DNA of 64,000 nucleotides from JBFHES01 sp041584015. GTDB lineage: Bacteria > Bacteroidota > Bacteroidia > Bacteroidales > M50B96. The stretch lies in contig JBFHES010000001.1 of the NCBI GenBank assembly GCA_041584015.1, positions 9,460-73,459 of the forward strand. Direction: 5' to 3'. The notes under the pieces are model-generated. The model ran no database searches. It was given only the letters and a program-made list of their open reading frames with translations, and had not been told where the DNA came from. The first letter of the stretch is position 1. Every line of letters begins with the position of its first letter. The position numbers and the translations under genes were made by a program. Shown here piece by piece: positions 54,311 to 63,714 of the stretch.

Positions 54311-54351
54311 AAAAGGGCAAAACCTCAATTTGAAGTTTTGCCCTTTTTTAT
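54311..54351. terminator. Bidirectional terminator between era and acyl-CoA synthetase
   Basis: AAAGGGCAAAAC-CTC and GAAGTTTTGCCCTTT form a long stem with A and T runs on both sides, between two convergent genes. Confidence 0.92.
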
Positions 54352-54370
54352 GCTTTCAGGTGTACCCTGA

Positions 54371-56428
54371 TTATTTCTCTATTCTAATTCTTGCATCAAC
54401 AGCAACAACGCTATCCGCCTTTCCTAATAATGGATTCAAGTCCATCTCGAAAATCTCCGGTGCCGTTTCCAATAACAGTGATAAACGTACCATTACATCA
54501 GCAAACATTTCCTCGTTAATTGGCTCTTGACCGCGAGCACCTTCAAATACGCTATACCCACGTAAACTTTGAATCGTCTCGATGGCTTCGTCTTTTGAGA
54601 AAGGTACCATACAAGCTTTAATGTCTTTCAGTAATTCAATAAAGATACCGCCCAATCCACTCAATACAAGGTGTCCGAATTTATCTTCGCGTTTAGCCCC
54701 AGCAAACAACTCCATTCCCGACAACATTGGCTGCAGAAGAATGGCAGTTGTGTCTTTGATCTTCATCATGCGATCAAATTCTTTCTCAACTTGTGTATCA
54801 GTTTTCACATTTAGCACCACACCACCCACATCGGATTTATGCACCGGACCAACAACTTTCATCACAACCGGCAAACCTAATTCTTTAGCCATAGAAACGG
54901 CCTCTTCACGGGTTTTGGCAACAGCCTCGCCAGCTCTTGGAATACCAGCAGCATCAAGTAATCCTTGAACATCTTCCGGTACTAAATAACCATTCTCGTT
55001 ATTATCAATAATTGCTCTTACTTTATCTTCGTCAATTGTTGGAACCTCGCCTTCGTTGAAACAAGGGCGTGGTGTATTTAACACATGTACCAATGCTTTG
55101 CCAAGTTCAGCTTCGTCGGCAAAGAAGATGCGACCTTTAGCTAAAAACTCATCAATTTCTTCCTTGGCTGTTTTAACAGATGGGAGTACCGGATAGATTG
55201 GTTTTTTAGCGGTCTTCATTTTCTCATGAAGCATGTCGTAAGCATCAAACACCTTAGACAATCCAGCGGTACCAAAGATCACAACCATTCCGTCAATCTC
55301 GTCTAGCTCGGTATCAACATAGTCGATAATTTTACCGAGTTGCTCGGCAGAACCTGTTGCTAAGAAATCAATTGGATTCTCAACCGACGATCCCGGATAC
55401 AGCTCATCAAGTAACTTACCAGCTCGCTCTTTACCAATATGTGGAATATTCAAACCACCATCTGATAACACATCGGTTAGCATAACAGCCGGACCACCCG
55501 CATGCGTAATAATAGCAATGTTCTTTCCTTTTAATGGTTGATGCATAAATACCGAAGCCACATTGGTTAACTCCTCGCGACCATAGCAACGCACGATGCC
55601 AGCCTTTTTAAATAATGCATTAACAGCAACATCTGATGTAGCTAAAGCACCTGTATGTGATGAAGCAGCACGACTTCCGGCTTCTGAACCACCTGCCTTG
55701 ATTGCAGCAATCTTACAACCTTTGGCTATTAGCGAAGTAGCACTCTTAAGCAATTTTTGTGGCTTCGTAATAGTTTCAATATAAAGCAACTTTACCTTCG
55801 GGCTTTTCTTTGGATCAAAGGTCTGATCCATGTATTCCAGTACTTCCTCAACGCCTAACTGCGCGCTGTTACCAACTGAGAAAACACGTGCAAATGGTAA
55901 TCCTTTGGGGATACCTGCTTCCATAATAAAACAAGCCGTAGCTCCGGATCCGGAAATAAAATCACATCCTTTAAGATCCAGTTTTGGAATCGGGCTTGTA
56001 AATACACCATGGTATTCCGGAGATAAAGCACCAATACAGTTTGGTCCAATCAATGAACCTTCAACACTATCAATTACTTTCACAATCTGTTGCTCAAGCA
56101 GTTTACCTTCTTCGCTTTCTTCGCTAAAGCCGGCAGATAGAATGATAAAGCCTTTAGTATTTTTCTTATATGCTAATATTTCAACAGTTTCGAGAACGTA
56201 CTTTGCAGCAACGGCAATAATGGCTGTATCAACAAAAGGAAGCTCTTTAACATTCTTAAAACTAGAAACGCCTTGCACTTCAGTTTCCTTTGGATTAACC
56301 ACAAAAAGGTCGCCTTTGAATTTACCTTCAATAATATTCTTAAGCACCTTACCGCCTGGCTTTCTCAAATCATTTGAACCACCAATGATACCAATGCTTT
56401 CAGGGAATAATAATTTTTTATTAATCAT
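54371..56428 (-). CDS. ADP-forming acyl-CoA synthetase (fused alpha-beta, acetate-CoA ligase family)
   Basis: 685 residues. N-terminal CoA-binding domain (SIGIIGGSNDLRKPGGKVL, LSAGFSEESEEG), a second flavodoxin-like domain with the phosphohistidine H258 in SSHTGALATSD, and a C-terminal ATP-grasp domain (from about 460: GLPVVMKVVGPVHKSDVGGV, LSGLGGIFIELLKD). It makes ATP from acyl-CoA, ADP and phosphate, as in archaeal Acd, so it can conserve energy from the acyl-CoA produced by 2-oxoacid:ferredoxin oxidoreductases. Which acyl-CoA is used is unknown. TACTTTTG (minus, 56502-56509) is a promoter candidate 74 bases upstream. Confidence 0.92.
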   Translation of the reverse strand: MINKKLLFPESIGIIGGSNDLRKPGGKVLKNIIEGKFKGDLFVVNPKETEVQGVSSFKNVKELPFVDTAIIAVAAKYVLETVEILAYKKNTKGFIILSAGFSEESEEGKLLEQQIVKVIDSVEGSLIGPNCIGALSPEYHGVFTSPIPKLDLKGCDFISGSGATACFIMEAGIPKGLPFARVFSVGNSAQLGVEEVLEYMDQTFDPKKSPKVKLLYIETITKPQKLLKSATSLIAKGCKIAAIKAGGSEAGSRAASSHTGALATSDVAVNALFKKAGIVRCYGREELTNVASVFMHQPLKGKNIAIITHAGGPAVMLTDVLSDGGLNIPHIGKERAGKLLDELYPGSSVENPIDFLATGSAEQLGKIIDYVDTELDEIDGMVVIFGTAGLSKVFDAYDMLHEKMKTAKKPIYPVLPSVKTAKEEIDEFLAKGRIFFADEAELGKALVHVLNTPRPCFNEGEVPTIDEDKVRAIIDNNENGYLVPEDVQGLLDAAGIPRAGEAVAKTREEAVSMAKELGLPVVMKVVGPVHKSDVGGVVLNVKTDTQVEKEFDRMMKIKDTTAILLQPMLSGMELFAGAKREDKFGHLVLSGLGGIFIELLKDIKACMVPFSKDEAIETIQSLRGYSVFEGARGQEPINEEMFADVMVRLSLLLETAPEIFEMDLNPLLGKADSVVAVDARIRIEK

Positions 56429-56501
56429 TTCAATAGACTTCTTTAGTTTACCTAGGCAAAATTAAAACTCTCTTAAAATTAATTGGTGCTCTAAAACATG
56501 A

Positions 56502-56509
56502 CAAAAGTA
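56502..56509 (-). promoter_or_regulatory. Candidate -7 promoter element for the acyl-CoA synthetase
   Basis: TACTTTTG on the minus strand, an exact TAnnTTTG match, 74 bases upstream of the ATG. Confidence 0.4.
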
Positions 56510-56600
56510 AGTTATGGAGCATATTGATAAAAGTTTAAAACCTTGTGAAAAAGAAATTAAGCTCAGTGCCAAAAATCATTGTTTCAATGATAAAGCTTAC

Positions 56601-56608
56601 TAATTTTG
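56601..56608 (+). promoter_or_regulatory. Candidate -7 promoter element for the DUF3078 gene
   Basis: TAATTTTG, an exact TAnnTTTG match, 40 bases before the ATG at 56648. Confidence 0.45.
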
Positions 56609-56647
56609 TGGCCGTAATTAAAATTGTGTTACCATTTTTACGTTTCA

Positions 56648-57673
56648 ATGCGTCTTTTAATCTTAACTCTTTTTACAATATTTACCATAGCAACTTCTGC
56701 CAATGGTGCCGATACTCACAATCTATCTAGGTTAGACAATAATTGGGATGAACGAGATACAACATCGGTTATTGATCGGCAAATTGTTAAAGTAGATTCA
56801 GTAAAGAAAAATGAAGCAATTAAAGATATTGAATTACCGAACAACTGGAAGTTAGGCGGAAACGGGAGCCTAAATTTTGCGCAAGGTTATCTTTCCTATT
56901 GGGCCGAAGGTGGTGAAAGCTCCATTTCAACGCAAAGTGTTGTTTCTCTTTTCTGCAATTACAAAAAAGGCAACATCCATTGGGATAACCTTCTAAACAT
57001 TAAATACGGACTCCTAAAAAGTGGAGAGAAAGACCTAAGAAAAAACGAAGACAAATTGGAGCTCAACTCTAAATATGGTCAAAAGGCCTTTAAAACCTTT
57101 TATTACAGTTTCATGATTAATATGAAAACACAGATTGATAAGGGCTATGAGTATCCGAAGGATTCGGCTGTGTGGGTGTCCGATTTTTTTGCTCCCGCCG
57201 AAATGCTGCTGGCCATCGGCATGGACTACAAACCAACCGATAAAATTTCAATTCTTCTCTCACCGGTTACTTCAAAATCTACTTATGTATTGGTTGAAGA
57301 ATTGGACGAAAAAAAATATGGTCTGGAGGAAGGCAAGAATAAAAAGAACGAAATGGGAGCCTATTTAAAGACACTGGTTAAATGGGACATTACCAAAGAC
57401 ATTCTATTGGAAAACAAGCTTGATTTCTTTACCAGCTATACAAACAATCCGGAGAATATTGATGTGAACTGGGAATTGAGCATCGCCATGAAAATCAACA
57501 AATACATTCATACCAATATAAATACACACTTGATTTATGATGATGACATCTTGATTCCAAACGATAAAACACGTATTAATCCCACCACAGGATTAGAAGA
57601 AACTTATCCCGGAAAAACCAAGAAGATTCAATTTAAGGAAGTGTTAAGTGTAGGAATTTCTTACAAATTTTAG
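56648..57673 (+). CDS. DUF3078 outer-membrane-like protein
   Basis: 341 residues from the ATG at 56648; the frame to 56624 begins with TTG. Signal peptide MRLLILTLFTIFTIATSANG. The mature part matches DUF3078: NWKLGGNGSLNFAQGYLSYW, AEGGESS, and repeated amphipathic strands ending KEVLSVGISYKF with a C-terminal Phe typical of outer-membrane barrels. It probably sits in the outer membrane. Function unknown. Confidence 0.85.
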   Translation: MRLLILTLFTIFTIATSANGADTHNLSRLDNNWDERDTTSVIDRQIVKVDSVKKNEAIKDIELPNNWKLGGNGSLNFAQGYLSYWAEGGESSISTQSVVSLFCNYKKGNIHWDNLLNIKYGLLKSGEKDLRKNEDKLELNSKYGQKAFKTFYYSFMINMKTQIDKGYEYPKDSAVWVSDFFAPAEMLLAIGMDYKPTDKISILLSPVTSKSTYVLVEELDEKKYGLEEGKNKKNEMGAYLKTLVKWDITKDILLENKLDFFTSYTNNPENIDVNWELSIAMKINKYIHTNINTHLIYDDDILIPNDKTRINPTTGLEETYPGKTKKIQFKEVLSVGISYKF

Positions 57674-57791
57674 GCAAGCTTACTGCCGTAGCCTTGGGTC
57701 CTAAATTGAAAGAAAATCAAGATTACTAGTAATTCTTTCATTCCACAACAATCAATCACACTTAGCGTTTACCAAAACTAAAGTGAAAGTG

Positions 57792-57799
57792 TATCTTTG
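57792..57799 (+). promoter_or_regulatory. Candidate -7 promoter element for the multidomain glycosyltransferase (leaderless)
   Basis: TATCTTTG, an exact TAnnTTTG match, ends six bases before the ATG at 57806, so the message should have little or no leader. Confidence 0.55.
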
Positions 57800-57805
57800 C
57801 CACGC

Positions 57806-59758
57806 ATGAAACTATCAATAGTTATCGTTAATTACAATGTAAAGCACTTTATAGATCAGTGTTTGCATTCTGTAGAAAAGGCCATAAAACGGCTGGATGC
57901 AGAGGTGTTTGTAGTTGACAATAATTCTGTTGATGGAAGCTGCACCCTAATTCGTGAGAAATTCCCGTGGGTACATTTAATCGAGAACAAAGACAATGTA
58001 GGCTTCTCAAAAGCCAACAACCAGGCTATTAATATTTCCAAAGGTACTTATGTATTATTACTAAACCCTGATACTGTTCTGGAAGAAGATTCCCTGGAGA
58101 AGGTGCTTGATTTTGCCGATGCTCATCCGGATGCCGGAGGTATTGGTGTTAAAATGATTGATGGCAAGGGCAACTTCCTGCCGGAATCAAAACGCGCTCT
58201 TCCAACCCCAACGGTTTCTTTTTACAAAATATCGGGTTTATCAAAACTGTTCCCACACTCGAAACGTTTTGCACGCTACCACATGGGGCATCTCGACAAA
58301 GATGAAACACATCAGGTTGAAGTATTGGCCGGAGCCTTCATGCTTTTGCGCAAAGATGTACTGGATGAAATAGGCTTACTCGACGAAACCTTCTTTATGT
58401 ATGGTGAAGACATCGACTTGTCTTACAGAATTGAGTTGGCAGGGTACAAGAATTACTATTTTGCAGGTACCACCATTATTCATTATAAAGGTGAAAGCAC
58501 TAAAAAAGGCAGCATCAATTATGTGCTGGTTTTCTATAATGCAATGATCATTTTTGCCAATAAGCATTTTTCTAAAAAGAACGCTAAAATATTCTCTACG
58601 CTCATTAATATGGCCGTGTACTTTCGTGCTTTGCTGGCAATTATTACCAGGTTCATTAATAGACTGCTATTACCGGTTTTCGACCTGACCGTCATGTTTG
58701 CCGGATTCTATTACATCAAGCCTTTGTGGGAACAATATATGTTCGAGAGTGCCTACTATCCGGAGGTATATCTTCTTTATGTCGTTCCGGCTTATTTGTT
58801 AATTTGGCTTATTTCAATTTATTTCAGCGGAGGTTATGAACGTCCGGTGAGAATAATGAAAGTACTGCGCGGACTCACTTTCGGGACTATCTTCATTCTG
58901 GTTGTTTACAGTTTACTAAACGAACAAATGCGCTTTTCGCGTGCCATGATATTGCTTGGTTATGGCTGGTCGCTGCTTGCCTTGCCATTACTCCGCCTGG
59001 CTTTACACAGCCTTAAAATAGACAGATACAAGCTACACAGCAACAGAAGCAAGCGCATCATTATCGCAGCTGGCAACGAAGAAGGCGAGCGAATTTCAGG
59101 AATGATGAAGCAAATGAATTTGAAGACCTCACTCTTTGGATATGTAAGCGCCAATCAAAGTGATAGTGACAAATTCCTTGGCGACTTAAGCCAACTAAAC
59201 GAAATTGTTCGTATCAATAAGATTGATGAAGTGCTCTTCTCATCAAAAGATATTAGCGCACAGCAGATCATCAAAAAAATGCATGAACTGAGTGACATCA
59301 ACATTGATTATAAAATTGCACCACCCGAAAGCATGTCGGTAATAGGGAGCAACTCAATAGATACAGCCGGAGACCTATATGTACTTGATAACACATCAAT
59401 AGCCAAGGAAAGTAAACGACGTAACAAGCGACTGTTCGACTTTGCCCTTTCATTATTACTGCTCATTCTCAGTCCGCTCATTATCTTTAGTCAAAGAAAA
59501 CCATTGGGCTTTTTACGTAATATCTTCACAGTTCTAATCTCCGTTAAATCATGGGTAGGCTATTGCCTCCCATTGCATGCAGAGGAAATTCAATTACCAA
59601 AAATAAAGAAGGGCGTACTGTCGCCATGCTCTAAATACAATAACAACAAAACCGATACTTCCCATCAGCGCAAGCTAAATTTACTTTACAGTAAAGACTA
59701 TTCAATAACAAATGATCTAAGCATCTTGTATAATAACTTTCGAAATCTGGGCCGCTAA
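57806..59758 (+). CDS. GT2 glycosyltransferase fused to a degenerate polyprenyl-phosphate sugar transferase-like domain
   Basis: 650 residues from the ATG at 57806; the frame three codons longer starts with TTG inside the promoter box. Residues 1-240 are a GT2 rhamnosyltransferase-like domain (SIVIVNYNVKHFI, VVDNNS, LLLNPDT, FFMYGEDIDLSYR). Membrane helices follow (about 275-420), then a Rossmann-like segment (about 425-540: RIIIAAGNEEGERI, IDEVLFSSKD). Next comes a helix typical of the start of bacterial sugar transferases (KRLFDFALSLLLLILSPLII), and a tail with remnants WVGY, LPKIKKGV and a closing DL-IL segment. The central catalytic stretch of that transferase family is missing. The protein probably adds sugars to lipid-linked glycans at the membrane. 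Confidence 0.83.
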   Translation: MKLSIVIVNYNVKHFIDQCLHSVEKAIKRLDAEVFVVDNNSVDGSCTLIREKFPWVHLIENKDNVGFSKANNQAINISKGTYVLLLNPDTVLEEDSLEKVLDFADAHPDAGGIGVKMIDGKGNFLPESKRALPTPTVSFYKISGLSKLFPHSKRFARYHMGHLDKDETHQVEVLAGAFMLLRKDVLDEIGLLDETFFMYGEDIDLSYRIELAGYKNYYFAGTTIIHYKGESTKKGSINYVLVFYNAMIIFANKHFSKKNAKIFSTLINMAVYFRALLAIITRFINRLLLPVFDLTVMFAGFYYIKPLWEQYMFESAYYPEVYLLYVVPAYLLIWLISIYFSGGYERPVRIMKVLRGLTFGTIFILVVYSLLNEQMRFSRAMILLGYGWSLLALPLLRLALHSLKIDRYKLHSNRSKRIIIAAGNEEGERISGMMKQMNLKTSLFGYVSANQSDSDKFLGDLSQLNEIVRINKIDEVLFSSKDISAQQIIKKMHELSDINIDYKIAPPESMSVIGSNSIDTAGDLYVLDNTSIAKESKRRNKRLFDFALSLLLLILSPLIIFSQRKPLGFLRNIFTVLISVKSWVGYCLPLHAEEIQLPKIKKGVLSPCSKYNNNKTDTSHQRKLNLLYSKDYSITNDLSILYNNFRNLGR

Positions 59759-59942
59759 GTTGCTTAAATTGAACACATCTAAATAGTCTGGCATTTAAAT
59801 GATTTTACACGTCTAAACTTGCTAAGTACCAATCAATCATTATTTTTGTTAACCATCATTCTGGCCTGAAGATTTATATTTTGCCAAACTGATGCAATGA
59901 AAGCAGAATTAATAGTTCACTTTCTAATTAACAACTACCAAC

Positions 59943-62900
59943 ATGAAACGAATTTACTTTAGCATTAGCTTTTTATTACTTGCCTTCTATTCCTTTGCTC
60001 AAACACCACAATTAGAATGGGCTTTTGCAGCTGGTGGTTCGTCGGGCGATCAGGCCATGTGCATAACAACCGACAATTTAGGTAATAGTTATACTTGTGG
60101 ATGGTTTAGCGGCACAACAGACTTCATGCCCGGCGCCGGACAACTGAACTTGACCGCCACTGGTGGCAGAGATATTTTCATTCAAAAAATGGATCCAGAT
60201 GGAGATCTCATTTGGGTAAAACAACTCGTTGGATACGACGATGAAAACCTGGCTTACTCAATTGCCATTGACCAGATTTCTAACATCTATATTACCGGAG
60301 CTTTTAAAAGTATTATAGATTTTGATCCGGGACCAGCTATTTATAATTTGAATGCACTCAATTCGCTCGGAATATTTCTTTTAAAACTGGATTCAGATGG
60401 GAATTTTATCTGGGCACACAGCTTTAACGGAACAAATAATGAATATGGTTATCATATATCCATCGATCCTTTTAACAATATTGTATTGAATGGAATTATC
60501 GAAAGCAACACCGATTTTGACCCAAGCCCCGCCAATGCGTTCTTAAATCCAATTGGCAACTACGACGGCTACATTGCAAAATACTCTTCAGGAGGTGGAT
60601 TCTTATGGGCAAAATTAATTGGTGGAAGTGGACTAGAATATTGTGCCAAAACAACTTTCGATGATCTTGGGAATGTATATGCCGTTGGCACCTTCGAATC
60701 AACGATTGATATTGATCCGGGACCAGGTAATCACTTTGTTACATCAAATGGAGGTACAGATTGCTTCATCTTAAAACTTGACACCAATGGTGATTTTATA
60801 TGGGCTAACACTTTTGGTGCTAATAGCAGCGATATATCTGCAAGGATCACCAGCAAAGGTAATGACATATATGTTGGTGGATCTTTAAATGGTTCGCAAA
60901 CATTTACAACAATAAACGGAACCACCGCGCTTACTTCAAATGGGAGCAGTGATATTATGCTCGCAAAACTAAACACGAATGGCGAATATGTTTGGGTAAA
61001 TAGCTGGGGAGGAGCAGCCAGTGAAGTCATCTATTCAATACACATTGATGAATATGATAAAATTTATCTGGGTGGAATGTTTAGCGATTCTGTTGATTTT
61101 GACCCAGGCATTGGCGTACATAATCTAACAGCTCAAGGCTTAAGAGATGGTTTTGTTACAAAGCTTGACACAGCCAGCAATATGGAATGGGCTATTTCAT
61201 ATGGAGGTAACAACACCACAACTTACCGCAGATTAACTGTTGACAACAGCGGCGGGGTGTATTCGGCTGGGTATTTTAAAGGTACTGTAGATTTTGATCC
61301 CGACATAAACACAACAAGTTACACCTCTAATGGCGACCATGACTTTTACATGATGAAGCTCTCACAACAAGAGTTTCTAGCTACACATTTTAGCGCATCG
61401 GCAACAAATGTAACCTTAGCAGATACCATTCAGTTTACCGATCTCAGCTATGGTTCTCCAAGTAGTTGGCTTTGGGATTTTGGCGATGGTTTCACCTCTA
61501 CTCTGCAACACCCAACTCATCAATACCAATCGGGAGGTGATTTTACAGTAAGCTTAATTATTTATGATCTTGCAGGAAGTGACACCCTAATAAAGTCGAA
61601 TCATATTTATGTAGAATCAAACCTTTTTGTAGATGCTTATACCGAGGAACTAAATTGCTTTGAAAGCTCCGATGGCAGCATATTATTAACTATTAACTCA
61701 GGAACACCACCATATACAATTAACTGGAATCATGGCGAAAACACACATTTCATTAATGGCTTAGAAGCAGGCAGCTACATTGTTACGATAACCGATCCGG
61801 ACAACATGAGCTATACAGATACATTTCTCATTGTGCAGCCCGCACCCATGGTCATATCAAATATAATTACCGACAGCATTTGCTATGGAGGTATCGACCT
61901 ATCCATTTCCGGAGGGATACCACCATACAGTTACAACTGGTCAAACGGCGCAAACACCGAGGATCTAGGCGGCATAAGCATTGGATCCTATGAGGTAACT
62001 GTTAGCGATGCGCATACTTGTGAATCTACCGATTCATTCAATATTAATTATGCAGCATCACCACTCACTGTACTAATGTCTCCAAATCACTTAACTTGTT
62101 ATCAATCCGGCAATGGTTCAATAAACGTAAACATTACCGGCGGTTTAAACGACACACTTTCGTTCCAGTGGTCAAATGGAGCCGCCACCCAAAATCTGGA
62201 AAATCTAGTGGCAGGAATCTATGAACTTACCGTAAGCCAAAACAGCTATCAATGCGTTGCCGCACAGCAAATAGAACTTCTCGAACCGGCATTCATCAAC
62301 ATACAGGAAAGCATTATAAACGACTCCTGTTTTGCTGCCCCAGGTGGAGTTGATGTAAGTATTATAGGAGGAACTCCTCCCTACACATACAACTGGTCTA
62401 CAGGTGACACATCGAGCAATATTAGCAACCTTGCAAGTGGTAATTATGTACTTACCATTACCGATGCCAACAACTGTACTGCCCAGGAAGAATACCTGAT
62501 TAACCTGCCGATTACACCTTTCAGTCTTGAGCTAATTCCTGAGAACATTTCATGTTTTGGTTTAAGTAATGGATCAGTAAACACGATCATCTCAGGAGGA
62601 TTTACCGACACCATCGTCTATAACTGGTCGGATGGACAAAGCACTGAAACGATTAATGGCCTGACTCCGGGCAGCTATCAGCTAACCATCACTCAGCTTA
62701 ATAATCAATGTGAGTTAGTTGCCACTGCCGACATAACCATGCCAGACGAACTCGTACCAAATGAAAACATTAATGATGTGCTCTGCAACGGTGGCAACTC
62801 CGGCTTCATAACAATTAATCCTAGCGGCGGAACCCCTCCATACTCCTATTCGTGGAATAATGGATCTACCGACAGCATTGCCAGCAATCTGGGCGCCTAT

Positions 62901-63488
62901 AATTATGTAGTAAGTATTATTGATGCCAACGTCTGCATAGAGAGTTTCACCTTCTCGGTTGGCCAGCCAAACCCGTTTACTGTTAGTCCAATAATCACTC
63001 ACAACAGCAATCTAACAAATCCAAACGGATCAATCGACATTAGCACCATGGGAGGAACTCAGCCCTTAAGCTATCTGTGGAGCACCGGTAGCACATTGCC
63101 AGACGCAACATATCTTGCATCCGGCACTTATGGTCTCACCATCACGGACAACAATGGTTGTGTGTGGGAAGATGAATTTGTAATTCAAGATTTAACGCAA
63201 ATTCATTGGCTAGAATCAAGCTCTTCGGAATTCAATCTTGAGCAAAACCAACCAAACCCCTTCGGCTCTAGCACAAACTTAAGAATTCAGCTGCCAAGGG
63301 AATCATCAATAAATTTATCTATTTACAATCTTTTAGGAGAAGAAGTATTTGAAATTTATAGCGGAACAAAAGGTAAAGGTTCGCATCACTTTAAGTTTAA
63401 CAGAAATACACTACCTGCCGGCACCTACTTCATTAAGCTAAGCAGCCAGGAAGGTAAGCTAAGCAAGAAGATGACGATAATTGATTGA
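59943..63488 (+). CDS. Large secreted propeller/PKD/SprB-repeat protein with T9SS type A domain
   Basis: 1181 residues. Signal peptide MKRIYFSISFLLLAFYSFAQ. Residues 25-470 are SBBP-type propeller repeats (IFIQKMDPDGDLIWVKQL, FLLKLDSDGNFIWAHSF, CFILKLDTNGDFIWANTF and more), with DFDPGP motifs between them. A PKD domain (about 475-560) has WLWDFGDGF. Seven SprB-type repeats of 72-77 residues follow (about 565-1085). The tail (LEQNQPNPFGSSTNLRI, LPAGTYFIKLSS, LSKKMTIID) is a T9SS type A domain. A surface adhesin-like role is likely. Confidence 0.88.
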   Translation: MKRIYFSISFLLLAFYSFAQTPQLEWAFAAGGSSGDQAMCITTDNLGNSYTCGWFSGTTDFMPGAGQLNLTATGGRDIFIQKMDPDGDLIWVKQLVGYDDENLAYSIAIDQISNIYITGAFKSIIDFDPGPAIYNLNALNSLGIFLLKLDSDGNFIWAHSFNGTNNEYGYHISIDPFNNIVLNGIIESNTDFDPSPANAFLNPIGNYDGYIAKYSSGGGFLWAKLIGGSGLEYCAKTTFDDLGNVYAVGTFESTIDIDPGPGNHFVTSNGGTDCFILKLDTNGDFIWANTFGANSSDISARITSKGNDIYVGGSLNGSQTFTTINGTTALTSNGSSDIMLAKLNTNGEYVWVNSWGGAASEVIYSIHIDEYDKIYLGGMFSDSVDFDPGIGVHNLTAQGLRDGFVTKLDTASNMEWAISYGGNNTTTYRRLTVDNSGGVYSAGYFKGTVDFDPDINTTSYTSNGDHDFYMMKLSQQEFLATHFSASATNVTLADTIQFTDLSYGSPSSWLWDFGDGFTSTLQHPTHQYQSGGDFTVSLIIYDLAGSDTLIKSNHIYVESNLFVDAYTEELNCFESSDGSILLTINSGTPPYTINWNHGENTHFINGLEAGSYIVTITDPDNMSYTDTFLIVQPAPMVISNIITDSICYGGIDLSISGGIPPYSYNWSNGANTEDLGGISIGSYEVTVSDAHTCESTDSFNINYAASPLTVLMSPNHLTCYQSGNGSINVNITGGLNDTLSFQWSNGAATQNLENLVAGIYELTVSQNSYQCVAAQQIELLEPAFINIQESIINDSCFAAPGGVDVSIIGGTPPYTYNWSTGDTSSNISNLASGNYVLTITDANNCTAQEEYLINLPITPFSLELIPENISCFGLSNGSVNTIISGGFTDTIVYNWSDGQSTETINGLTPGSYQLTITQLNNQCELVATADITMPDELVPNENINDVLCNGGNSGFITINPSGGTPPYSYSWNNGSTDSIASNLGAYNYVVSIIDANVCIESFTFSVGQPNPFTVSPIITHNSNLTNPNGSIDISTMGGTQPLSYLWSTGSTLPDATYLASGTYGLTITDNNGCVWEDEFVIQDLTQIHWLESSSSEFNLEQNQPNPFGSSTNLRIQLPRESSINLSIYNLLGEEVFEIYSGTKGKGSHHFKFNRNTLPAGTYFIKLSSQEGKLSKKMTIID
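61630..63200 (+). repeat. Seven SprB-type repeats within the 1181-residue protein
   Basis: Seven consecutive units, each beginning near a Cys (for example LNCFESSDGS, LTCYQSGNGS, ISCFGLSNGS), with GGTPPY-x-W-x-x-G in the middle and a GxYxxTITD closing. The seventh lacks the opening Cys. The repeats are diverged, so expansion is not recent. Confidence 0.75.
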
Positions 63489-63533
63489 TTTGTTAAAAGG
63501 GACTTATAATCAATAGCAGTGCATGCTTTTTCG

Positions 63534-63541
63534 TATATTTG
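63534..63541 (+). promoter_or_regulatory. Candidate -7 promoter element for the small membrane peptide
   Basis: TATATTTG, an exact TAnnTTTG match, 26 bases before the ATG at 63568. A GAGGA sequence between them serves as ribosome-binding site. Confidence 0.5.
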
Positions 63542-63567
63542 ATTGTACGAACCAATAGAGGATACTT

Positions 63568-63699
63568 ATGAAAACACTTGCACTGATTATTGCTGTCTTC
63601 TTTTTTATTGCTATGCTTGTTGCTGTAGCAACCACGAATTCTCCATTTGCTAATTATGTAAACAAAAAGCTTAGTCGCTATTTTGGTGGAAATGAATAA
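63568..63699 (+). CDS. 43-residue single-span membrane peptide
   Basis: ATG at 63568 to TAA at 63697. One membrane helix (LALIIAVFFFIAMLVAVA) is followed by a polar, basic tail (NYVNKKLSRYFGGNE). It has a GAGGA ribosome-binding site, rare among the genes here, and a consensus promoter element, which support it being real. I do not recognise a family. It lies between the T9SS giant and a convergent outer-membrane gene. Confidence 0.55.
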   Translation: MKTLALIIAVFFFIAMLVAVATTNSPFANYVNKKLSRYFGGNE

Positions 63700-63714
63700 A
63701 AGTTTAATAAGCTA

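Noticed and set aside
55830..56465. Plus-strand 211-codon open frame
   Set aside because: It lies entirely antisense to the well-supported acyl-CoA synthetase gene and its start region. No domain or signal is recognisable.
57797..57805. TTG start for the multidomain glycosyltransferase
   Set aside because: The TTG is the end of the TATCTTTG promoter box. The ATG at 57806 is the better start. Similar TTG extensions at 5791, 28021, 35269, 37593, 39592 and 56624 were rejected for the same kind of reason.
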